Below, in pieces: positions 8,702-15,269 of a DNA stretch of 64,000 nucleotides. The position numbers and the translations under genes are program-made. Positions within the stretch are counted from its first letter, which is position 1; the number at the start of each line of letters is the position of its first letter. The DNA is taken from positions 1 to 64,000 of the forward strand of contig LQGW01000035.1 in NCBI GenBank assembly GCA_002838815.1, written 5' to 3'. The notes under the pieces are model-generated. The model had not been told where the DNA came from. It ran no database searches and was given only the letters and a program-made list of their open reading frames with translations. The stretch is from Clostridiaceae bacterium JG1575. GTDB taxonomy: Bacteria > Bacillota > Clostridia > Clostridiales > Clostridiaceae.

Positions 8702-9790
8702 CTAGTTTTGGCTCAAGGCCAGTGTTTTTTTGACAAATATCTCTTCCAGCACCTCTTGGGTCAAATCCCCGAAGGTGGGGCCACAGGTAATTTGATTGGG
8801 TCCGGGGCAGACATTGAATTCAATAAATAGGGGATCGCCTTCTGGCGTCACGGAAAAATCCCAGCCAATGAGCTTAAAATGCGCGAGCTTTTGGTGCTCT
8901 CTGCGCACCACGTCGAGTATTTTTTCATAGGACGGGATCTCTACGTCGGCAAAGGCGATGCCTTCATTGGTCTTGGACACCCATTGGGCTTTGCGGTTGA
9001 CGCCCTTGGGTTGAAGCTGACCGTTCGGCTGAATAACACAAGCATAGCCACCCGCCCCAATATTGTCCACTTTAGACCCCTTGGCGCCGATGCGCAGAAT
9101 ACTCGAGAGGATGTGCACCTTATTTTTGAAGAAAAAGGAAACCACGCGAATGGTGTTGAGGGAGGAGGCATTGAGCTTTGCCAAGGTCGGATGCTGTGTG
9201 ACTTCTTCTTGAACGATGAAATTGGCCCCCATGCCATGAAATATTTCCAGGAGCCTCTCCTTGCTGATTTCCTTTTGCGGCACAAAGTGAATGAGCCGCC
9301 CTTCTCCAGAATCTATGGAGGGCTTAATAAAGAGCTTTGGTTCCTTCAGACAAAGGGCCAAGGCTTCTTCTTCACTGATGGGGCTTCGCTGGGCATCGTA
9401 GAACACTCCAGCTACATTTTTCGTGATGGTCCGGGGGCGAAGGACGTCCGGGAACCAGACCTCATGCATGCATTTATCTTCTCCGAAGCGCCGAAACTGG
9501 GGGTTGCTGAAGTACGGAACGATGGTGCTAAACCATAAATCATCGGGAATGTATCTTGGATCTGGCTCTCCCGTACGATCCCAGAAGATCTGGTACCACA
9601 TTTTATTGGGCTTATAGGAATAGGGCGCCCAAAAAGGCAGCACCACCTCTTCATAGAGGGACCCCAGTGCCCTGCCTCCCTTCATGCGTTTTAAGCGCAG
9701 GCGGGCTTTCTTTCGATAAACATGCGTTCTATAAGAAGCTTCTAATTGAAGCCCCAGCTGATCGAACCTTTTGCGGAATTTGCTTCTCAT
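8702..9790 (-). CDS. Sugar-transfer-associated ATP-grasp protein (copy 2)
   Basis: A 362-residue protein, full length for the family. A basic N-terminal region (residues 1-37, rich in Arg/Lys) precedes the ATP-grasp body: LFIKPSIDSGEGRLI as the ATP-binding strand, NASSLNTIRVVSF, IGAGGYACVI as the glycine-rich loop, and LIGWDFSVTPEGDPLFIEFNVCPGP as the metal/ATP-binding end (read in two parts). GGGAGAGGGAG lies before the start. It differs enough from the 6617-7612 copy to suggest a different carboxylate or acceptor. Presumed cytoplasmic ligase in polymer precursor modification. Confidence 0.8.
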   Translation of the reverse strand: MRSKFRKRFDQLGLQLEASYRTHVYRKKARLRLKRMKGGRALGSLYEEVVLPFWAPYSYKPNKMWYQIFWDRTGEPDPRYIPDDLWFSTIVPYFSNPQFRRFGEDKCMHEVWFPDVLRPRTITKNVAGVFYDAQRSPISEEEALALCLKEPKLFIKPSIDSGEGRLIHFVPQKEISKERLLEIFHGMGANFIVQEEVTQHPTLAKLNASSLNTIRVVSFFFKNKVHILSSILRIGAKGSKVDNIGAGGYACVIQPNGQLQPKGVNRKAQWVSKTNEGIAFADVEIPSYEKILDVVRREHQKLAHFKLIGWDFSVTPEGDPLFIEFNVCPGPNQITCGPTFGDLTQEVLEEIFVKKTLALSQN

Positions 9791-9792
9791 GG

Positions 9793-10779
9793 TCAGACTC
9801 CCTCTCCCCGTTGAATCAGGACTTCATTATATTTCATCATGTACACCCCCTCTTCGTAGTCGCCAATCCTACGTTGGTTGGCGATCCCTTGGGCATTGTT
9901 CAAAATCAGCTTCATGTGGTCGACCCCGCACTCATAAGCGTGGGGATATCCGCCGCCGAAGCGAGGGTTCACCTCAGAAATGTAGTATTCTCCAGCCACC
10001 TCAAATACATCCACATCAATTTGACCCATGAAGCCGCAGTCTTTGACAAAGCGCTCCAAGAGGGCAAAAAGCGCGGGATCCTTAAAGGAAACGGATTTGT
10101 CGGTTTCCCCCGCCCGCATGAGTAGCTTCTTTTTGGTGAAGATGGAAACCACCTCGCCGCTGATCTGGTCAATGTAGACATCCGCGCCAATTTCCTGCCC
10201 TTGAAGAAATTCCTGAATCATCAGCCCCGGGGTCTTTCGCCATAAAAGGTGCAAGGTTTCTTCCTCGTAGACTTTATTCACCGCCAGGGAAGCACTGCCC
10301 CGGCTGGGCTTTACAAAGACAGGGTAATCGATGCGGCCTTCCCGGCGAGCCCGCTCAAAATCCTCCAAACAGGAATAACTCTCAGCCGTTCGATACCCTC
10401 TGGCCACCAGCCAATCATGCATCTGCATTTTGTCCAAGGCGCGCTCGCACACCTCCAAAGAAGACCCTAAAAGAACCATGTTCCGTTCCTCAAACCATTG
10501 TTTGTGGGCGGCCAAAAGGCTCAGCTCCGGATCGATGAGGCTCAAAACCACTTGAATCTTTTCCTTCTCACAGATCTCTTGGACTTTTTCGAAGTAGTGG
10601 GCCTCTTGAATGCTGGGAACCAGATAGTGGGCATCCGCCTCATAAAGCGCTGGAGCCAATAGGCTCATGTCGGTGGCTAGGACGCGCCCAGTGCGCTCGC
10701 CCGAAGGGGCCGTCAGCGCTCTTTTGAAGTACGCCACAATCTTGTTGCGGGTTCCGGCGCTCAAAATTAGTACGTTCAT
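9793..10779 (-). CDS. ATP-grasp carboxylate-amine ligase, CarB/PylC-like
   Basis: A 328-residue protein. The N-terminal pre-ATP-grasp fold begins MNVLILSAGTRNK and contains LSLIDPELSLLA, as in carbamoyl-phosphate synthase large-chain-like ligases. The ATP-grasp domain includes YPVFVKPSRGSASLAV, MIQEFLQGQEIGADVY and YISEVNPRFGGGYPHAYE, i.e. the ATP-binding lysine region and the acidic Mg-binding end, all intact. These enzymes make peptide-like or amide bonds from an acyl phosphate. AGGAGAATTGAG precedes the ATG, which overlaps the stop of the upstream PLP enzyme gene. Third ATP-grasp enzyme in the same operon; acceptor and donor unknown. Confidence 0.82.
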   Translation of the reverse strand: MNVLILSAGTRNKIVAYFKRALTAPSGERTGRVLATDMSLLAPALYEADAHYLVPSIQEAHYFEKVQEICEKEKIQVVLSLIDPELSLLAAHKQWFEERNMVLLGSSLEVCERALDKMQMHDWLVARGYRTAESYSCLEDFERARREGRIDYPVFVKPSRGSASLAVNKVYEEETLHLLWRKTPGLMIQEFLQGQEIGADVYIDQISGEVVSIFTKKKLLMRAGETDKSVSFKDPALFALLERFVKDCGFMGQIDVDVFEVAGEYYISEVNPRFGGGYPHAYECGVDHMKLILNNAQGIANQRRIGDYEEGVYMMKYNEVLIQRGEGV

Positions 10780-11741
10780 CTCAATTCTCCTAAATGATCG
10801 AAAAATAGGGGGGTGCTCCCGGTGTGAAGGAATAAGCAGCGGGCCCCTTGAATCCTCTCTCGGATCAAATAACGCCGCATCCCCTCGTAGGCCTTGGCGG
10901 TGTACACAGGATCCGTGGGCAGTCCATGACGCACCAGCAGTTCATCCATGGTCTTCAAAATACCCTCATCCCATTGCCCGTAGCCAAAGGGGAAAAGGTC
11001 GTCTATAAATTCGATGGGGGCCGTTTGCTGCAAGGCTCCGTGGTGCGTTCTTTGGTAGGCTTCCAGGGATTCTTTTATGGCCCCGACGCCGCGTTCTTGG
11101 TTGCGTGCAATGCTGATACCGAGGATCCTTGGAGCGGTTTTCTCCGCGTTCATGGCCTGACCTAACATAAGACCTGCTTGGGTGGTACCGGTTCCCGAGG
11201 CGAAAAAGATAAAATCGAAGGGGATCCCTGCCGCTCGAATCTCTTCATAGGCCTCGATATAGCTTTGCGTGCCCAAGGGACCATGGCCGCCGCCGGGAAT
11301 AAAATAGGCTCGCTCCCCCGCCCGGTAGAGCGCATCCATGGAAGCGTCCAAGGTTTCTTTCACCTTGTCTTGGGCGCAGATCACAAACCGTACGCCAAAA
11401 TGGCGGCAAAGCGTCCGGTTGTTGCCGCCTGCGGATTCAGGATCCGTGGTGACCACAATGCACTGAAGCCCTTGGGCTCGGGCAAAGTTGGCCACGACCC
11501 GGCAGTGATTGGAGTGAGCGCTGCCATAGGTCACGATACACGTCGCCCCCAAGCGGTGGGCCTCCTCAAAGAAAAGGGCGGCCTTTCTCGTCTTATTGCC
11601 CCCCAAGGCGGCCCCCGTCAGGTCATCCCGCTTAATGAAGATGCCATTCCCCTGGAAATACTCCAGCTCATATTGCGGGGTGGGCAGGCAAAGAGCGATC
11701 TTTGATGCACTGGTTCCGCTCGGAAGTTTTTGATTCTTCAT
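10776..11741 (-). CDS. PLP-dependent D-cysteine desulfhydrase/ACC deaminase family enzyme
   Basis: A 321-residue fold-type-II PLP enzyme. The Schiff-base lysine is the K in LGGNKTRK (residue 50), preceded by the substrate loop IKRDDLTG; GSAHSNHCR and FASGTGTTQAGLM are the phosphate- and cofactor-binding loops. Relatives degrade D-cysteine, 1-aminocyclopropane-1-carboxylate or related amino acids to 2-keto acids; in this setting it might instead supply or remove an amino acid or keto acid for the opine-type enzyme. First gene of the nine-gene minus-strand operon; GGAAAGGATTCATT precedes the ATG. Confidence 0.82.
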   Translation of the reverse strand: MKNQKLPSGTSASKIALCLPTPQYELEYFQGNGIFIKRDDLTGAALGGNKTRKAALFFEEAHRLGATCIVTYGSAHSNHCRVVANFARAQGLQCIVVTTDPESAGGNNRTLCRHFGVRFVICAQDKVKETLDASMDALYRAGERAYFIPGGGHGPLGTQSYIEAYEEIRAAGIPFDFIFFASGTGTTQAGLMLGQAMNAEKTAPRILGISIARNQERGVGAIKESLEAYQRTHHGALQQTAPIEFIDDLFPFGYGQWDEGILKTMDELLVRHGLPTDPVYTAKAYEGMRRYLIRERIQGARCLFLHTGSTPLFFDHLGELR

Positions 11742-12801
11742 AATGAATCCTTTCCATCCTTTTTCATTTCGCTCCCTAGGGGAAGCCCAGCAGTCTTTAA
11801 GGATGCTTTAAATATCCCTTATGGTTTATCGTATTTTTTATTTATTTTTATTATTTACTATGAGGCGATTTCGGGAGCATTTCCCCAGAATCTTGAAAGT
11901 TTTTGCTCGCAGAGAACTTATTTCTTTCTCAGCCTTCCCTTTTCGATCTGCGTATTCCCCCATCTTCTCCGTATCATGAATATACAATACCGGAAGGAAT
12001 GCTGCGATCCTAGGCGGCTTGGGACAATGCAAAGAGGCATCGGCTCTTTGCAGTTTAAAAACAATTAGCGATTGTTACAACAATTTCTAAGTAGAACTAA
12101 TAATAAACCACAGGGAAAAACTACATCCTAAAGATCAGAGGAGATCCATTGAAAGGGGGCTTCTATCGAAAAATGATACCATTGTTCCTGCATTGGTGCA
12201 ATTCCAAAGACGCTCATTGGGCCACTGCATTCGCCCCCCTGACGGGTGTTCTGGATCGGACGCTTTGCAATGACCGTTCAAATGCATACGGTCTTTTTCG
12301 AGCCAACTATTTGAAAAAAAATAATGTGAACCCTCCAGAATGGGTCGCTTTTTACCACCTTCTTTGTTACAATTTTGTAGGTCCCCTTTTTTGTTGATCA
12401 AAACACTCTTTCTTTGTGTTTGAACCATATGCCATCAAATGCAATAGAATGCCTAGAGGCAATGCTTTGGAGGCGTATGGAACGTCTTATTTCTCTTACG
12501 GTATTCCTTTACTCGCCACTCTTTTTCCAGTTCCCTACTCCCGAAGAAAGCAAGGCGTTTTATCCGTTCATCAAAAAAAAGCATTTCGAATCAATCGTTC
12601 GCAACGAGGATCCCCCGGCAGCGGTCATGATTTGACACGCACCTTGGGCTTTGTCTGCTTAAGAGAGGAAGTTCATTCCTTTCACGCTGGGAGGCTTGGC
12701 CCCTAAGAGCGTTTGTGACCCGGATCTCTGTCCCCATCCAAACCCTGTGCACAATATCCCTTCTTGAGGGAATCGATTTATTACCAACAAGGAGCAAAAA
12801 A
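11742..12801. other. Gene-free 1.06 kb divergent intergenic region
   Basis: No open frame here has a credible start, codon use or recognisable protein. It separates the minus-strand surface-polymer operon from the plus-strand aminotransferase gene. 11800-11880 is strongly AT-rich and could contain the operon promoter. An inverted repeat AACAAT-tagcg-ATTGTT lies at 12060-12076. A small hairpin GACCGT...ACGGTC followed by TTTTT at 12272-12298 could end a short transcript. Long regulated leader, small RNA or decayed gene are all possible; I cannot choose. Confidence 0.4.
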
Positions 12802-13914
12802 ATGAACGATCGGATATGGCTTTCTCCCCCGCATATGAGCCTAAACAAGCTTGAGATCGACTATATGTTGGATGCCATGGCTAAAAATTGGGTTGCGCCT
12901 TTGGGAGAAAACGTCAATGGCTTTGAAAAAGATGTTCGTGAGCGAATCGGGCGAAGCCAAGCCACGGCGTTGATCTCAGGAACCAGCGCCATTCATCTGG
13001 CATTAAAGGCCGCCGGCGTGACGGACGGCCAAATCGTTTTATGCCAATCCCTGACCTTTTCGGGAAGCGCAAACCCCATCCGGTACGTCCAAGCAACGCC
13101 TGTATTCATCGATAGCAGCCTCGAGACTTGGAACATGGATCTTGATTATTTAGAAGAAGCCTTGAAAACCTACGATAACATCGGGGCCGTTCTCTCCGTG
13201 GACATCTATGGGCTCGGCAATGACTATGAGCGCATGGAGGCGCTGTGCAAAAAGTATGGTGTTCCCCTTATTGAGGATGCTGCAGAAGCTTTGGGCTCTC
13301 GTTATAACGGCCGCCCGGCAGGCTCTTTTGGGGACTATAGCATCATTTCCTTCAATGGAAATAAAATTCTGACCACCTCCGGCGGTGGCGTTTTGCTGCA
13401 CGACAACGCCGAAATGGATCAGCGCATTCGCTATTGGGCCACCCAGGCTAGGGATCCGGCCCCCTATTACGAGCACAGTGAAATTGGGTACAATTATCGC
13501 TTAAGCAATATTACAGCAGGTATTGGCCGCGGTCAGATGACCGTATTGGACGAGCGTCTGGCCCAGAAAAAATTCATCTACAATTATTACAAGGAACATC
13601 TTCAGGATCTGGAAGGGATTCGCTTCATGCCAGAGATCCCTCACCATGAACCTAATTATTGGCTGACCTGCATGGTCCTGGAGAGCCACGTGACTCCTGC
13701 TGAGGTAATTGCGGCTTTGGAAAAAGGCAACATTGAATCCCGGCGGATCTGGAAACCCATGCACTTGCAACCGGTCTTTAAGGGATGCGATTACGTGGGA
13801 GGAACCGTGGCCCAGACCCTCTTTGAAAAAGGCGTTTGTCTGCCCTCGGGAACGGCCATGAGCGAAGAAGACTTAGCGAGAATCGTCGGAATCATCCGAA
13901 GCCTCTGGTCTTAG
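12802..13914 (+). CDS. DegT/DnrJ/EryC1-family PLP aminotransferase (amino-sugar synthesis)
   Basis: Start fixed at ATG 12802 by AAGGAGCAAAAA upstream. A 370-residue sugar aminotransferase: WLSPPHMSLNKLE at the N-terminus, GTSAIHLAL for PLP phosphate binding, VLSVDIYGLGND, IEDAAEALGS, and the internal-aldimine lysine in SFNGNKIL (residue 188). Closest in feel to the PglE/PerA-type enzymes that aminate nucleotide-linked 4-keto sugars for glycans. It lies alone on the plus strand opposite the surface-polymer operon and ends in a strong terminator, so it plausibly makes an amino sugar for the same polymer (inference). A dehydratase partner is not in the window. Confidence 0.85.
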   Translation: MNDRIWLSPPHMSLNKLEIDYMLDAMAKNWVAPLGENVNGFEKDVRERIGRSQATALISGTSAIHLALKAAGVTDGQIVLCQSLTFSGSANPIRYVQATPVFIDSSLETWNMDLDYLEEALKTYDNIGAVLSVDIYGLGNDYERMEALCKKYGVPLIEDAAEALGSRYNGRPAGSFGDYSIISFNGNKILTTSGGGVLLHDNAEMDQRIRYWATQARDPAPYYEHSEIGYNYRLSNITAGIGRGQMTVLDERLAQKKFIYNYYKEHLQDLEGIRFMPEIPHHEPNYWLTCMVLESHVTPAEVIAALEKGNIESRRIWKPMHLQPVFKGCDYVGGTVAQTLFEKGVCLPSGTAMSEEDLARIVGIIRSLWS

Positions 13915-13951
13915 TCATGAGCAATTCCCCTCGTTGTGTTGAATCCCTCCT

Positions 13952-13986
13952 CTGCCGCCCAGGAACTTCCTGGGCGGCAGTTTTTG
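13952..13986 (+). terminator. Rho-independent terminator of the aminotransferase gene
   Basis: Stem CTGCCGCCCAGGA / TCCTGGGCGGCAG with a short loop, immediately followed by TTTTT. Confidence 0.9.
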
Positions 13987-13989
13987 CAC

Positions 13990-14045
13990 CCATCAAAAAA
14001 GAAGGAGGCTTGCGGCGCCGAACTGGCATCGCAGGCCTCCTTCTT
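13990..14045 (-). terminator. Terminator facing the minus strand
   Basis: A 14-pair stem, GAAGGAGGCTTGCG with CGCAGGCCTCCTTC. The A-run at 13995-14000 becomes a U-tract when read on the minus strand. It therefore ends a minus-strand transcript coming from about 14082-14300, which supports expression of the small gene there. Confidence 0.65.
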
Positions 14046-14081
14046 TGAACGGTTGCTACAGAACCAGTTTTTTCTTTGATT

Positions 14082-14297
14082 TTAGGGATTGCAAGCCTTG
14101 CAAGGTCTAAATCCCCGTCGGCTCAATTCCTCGGGTATCCCTCTAAAGAATGTCTTGTTGCCGTCTTTGATCTTTTGATGTGCCGATCCCCGAGCTGATG
14201 AACCCCCAAGGAATTGTGGTTGAGCCCCTCCAGCGCTCTTTTTTCGCGGCACTGGGGGCTTTGTTTCGTATCGCTTCGCATGCCTTTGCTTTCCCAT
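14082..14297 (-). CDS. Small basic protein with Ada-type C-terminal motif (possible remnant)
   Basis: A 71-residue frame, Lys/Arg/Pro-rich. The last ~35 residues follow the Ada metal-binding pattern seen at the end of some nucleases: HQKIKDGNKTFF, a short helix, then GFRPCKACNP. Two cysteines remain (RPCKAC), but the upstream zinc-binding cysteine pair expected in active Ada-type sites is not seen, so this may be a truncated or decayed domain. No ribosome-binding site is visible before the ATG at 14297. A minus-strand terminator stands 40 bases after the stop. Function not assigned. Confidence 0.35.
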   Translation of the reverse strand: MGKQRHAKRYETKPPVPRKKSAGGAQPQFLGGSSARGSAHQKIKDGNKTFFRGIPEELSRRGFRPCKACNP

Positions 14298-14319
14298 GCT
14301 GTTAAAATGCCGTTATTTA

Positions 14320-14355
14320 AAACAAAAACGGTTCTCGAATCCTCGAAAACCGTTC
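14320..14355 (-). terminator. Terminator after tRNA-Pro
   Basis: Stem AACGGTTTTCGAG / TCGAGAACCGTT read on the minus strand, followed by TTTTGTTTTAAAT. It lies five bases beyond the tRNA 3' end. Confidence 0.8.
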
Positions 14356-14359
14356 TGAC

Positions 14360-14435
14360 TGGTCGGAATGACAGGGTTCGAACCTGCGACTTCTGCGTCC
14401 CGAACGCAGCGCGCTACCAACTGCGCTACATCCCG
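14360..14435 (-). tRNA. tRNA-Pro (anticodon CGG)
   Basis: Full cloverleaf on the minus strand: acceptor CGGGATG / CATTCCG, D-arm AGCGCAGTTGGTAGCGC, anticodon stem-loop CTGCG-TTCGGGA-CGCAG, T-arm GTTCGAACC, encoded CCA. Anticodon CGG reads the proline codon CCG. Confidence 0.95.
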
Positions 14436-14452
14436 CCAAGACTACAACGTTC

Positions 14453-14481
14453 ATTATATAACGAATCGCGAGGCTTGTTAA
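14453..14481 (-). promoter_or_regulatory. Promoter of tRNA-Pro
   Basis: On the minus strand TTAACA (14476-14481) and TATAAT (14453-14458) with a 17-base spacer, 18 bases before the tRNA 5' end. Confidence 0.75.
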
Positions 14482-14514
14482 GGGCTTTTTCAAAAAATTG
14501 CTCCAAAACGTTCA

Positions 14515-14542
14515 TTGACTTGCAGTCAGTCAGTGATAGAAT
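14515..14542 (+). promoter_or_regulatory. Promoter overlapped by a TGACT/AGTCA repeat operator
   Basis: TTGACT (14515-14520) and TAGAAT (14537-14542) with a 16-base spacer, upstream of the ABC exporter. The spacer carries TGACT-tgc-AGTCA followed by further AGTCAGTCAGTGA repeats. Such tandem dyads placed on a core promoter are typical for a TetR-family repressor, and the operon itself encodes one at 18820. Promoter seen in sequence; repressor identity inferred. Confidence 0.7.
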
Positions 14543-14564
14543 GGAATTGCGAAGGAGGGATGGT

Positions 14565-15266
14565 ATGAGTTTTATTGCTATGAAGGACGTCAAAAAGTCC
14601 TATAAAATGGGTGAAGTCACCATTCAAGCGGTGGATGGCGTGGACTTTACCATTGAAGAGGGAGAAGTCTGCATCATCGTAGGTGCATCCGGCGCCGGGA
14701 AAACGACGGTGCTCAATATATTGGGCGGTATGGATTCTTGTGATTCCGGCCTGGTGGAGGTCGACGGAAAAGACATTGCAAGCTACAGCCGCAAGGACCT
14801 CACCAATTATCGGCGCTACGACATTGGGTTTGTCTTCCAGTTTTACAATTTGGTGCAGAACCTGACCACCCTTGAAAATGTGGAGCTGGCCACGGAAATT
14901 TCCAAGACACCCATGAACCCCGAAAAGGCCCTAACCCTTGTGGGCCTGGGCGACCGCATTCATAATTTTCCCTCCCAGCTCTCGGGCGGGGAACAGCAGC
15001 GTGTCGCCATTGCCCGTGCCATTGCCAAAAATCCCAAACTGCTTTTGTGCGATGAACCCACTGGAGCGTTGGATTATACCACCGGAAAATCTATTTTGAA
15101 GCTGTTGCAAGATATGTCCCGGGAAAACCACATGACCGTCATCATCATCACTCACAACGCCGCTTTGGTGGACATGGCGGATCGAGTCATCCGAATGAAG
15201 AGCGGCAAGGTTCGGGAGATGTATACCAATGAATCGCCCAAACCGGTGGCCGAGATTGAGTGGTAG
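14565..15266 (+). CDS. ABC exporter ATP-binding protein (MacB/LolD type)
   Basis: Start at ATG 14565 behind GAAGGAGGGATGGT; the frame continues further upstream but through the tRNA and promoter, which excludes that reading. 233 residues with Walker [10 protein letters not shown] (residues 40-48), Q-loop FVFQFYNL, signature LSGGEQQRV, Walker [13 protein letters not shown] and H-loop IITHN. It powers the FtsX-like permease encoded three bases downstream. The subfamily drives mechanotransmission-type exporters for lipids, peptides or antibiotics, not classical uptake. Probably repressed by the TetR protein of the same operon. Confidence 0.92.
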   Translation: MSFIAMKDVKKSYKMGEVTIQAVDGVDFTIEEGEVCIIVGASGAGKTTVLNILGGMDSCDSGLVEVDGKDIASYSRKDLTNYRRYDIGFVFQFYNLVQNLTTLENVELATEISKTPMNPEKALTLVGLGDRIHNFPSQLSGGEQQRVAIARAIAKNPKLLLCDEPTGALDYTTGKSILKLLQDMSRENHMTVIIITHNAALVDMADRVIRMKSGKVREMYTNESPKPVAEIEW

Positions 15267-15269
15267 CCT

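Noticed and set aside
12135-12428. Overlapping open frames on both strands in the 12.1-12.4 kb gap
   Set aside because: No ribosome-binding site, unusual residue make-up (Trp/Cys/Asn-rich) and no recognisable family; they mirror each other.
14214-14564. Long upstream extension of the ABC ATPase
   Set aside because: It would translate through tRNA-Pro and both promoters; the ATG at 14565 has GAAGGAGGGATGGT.
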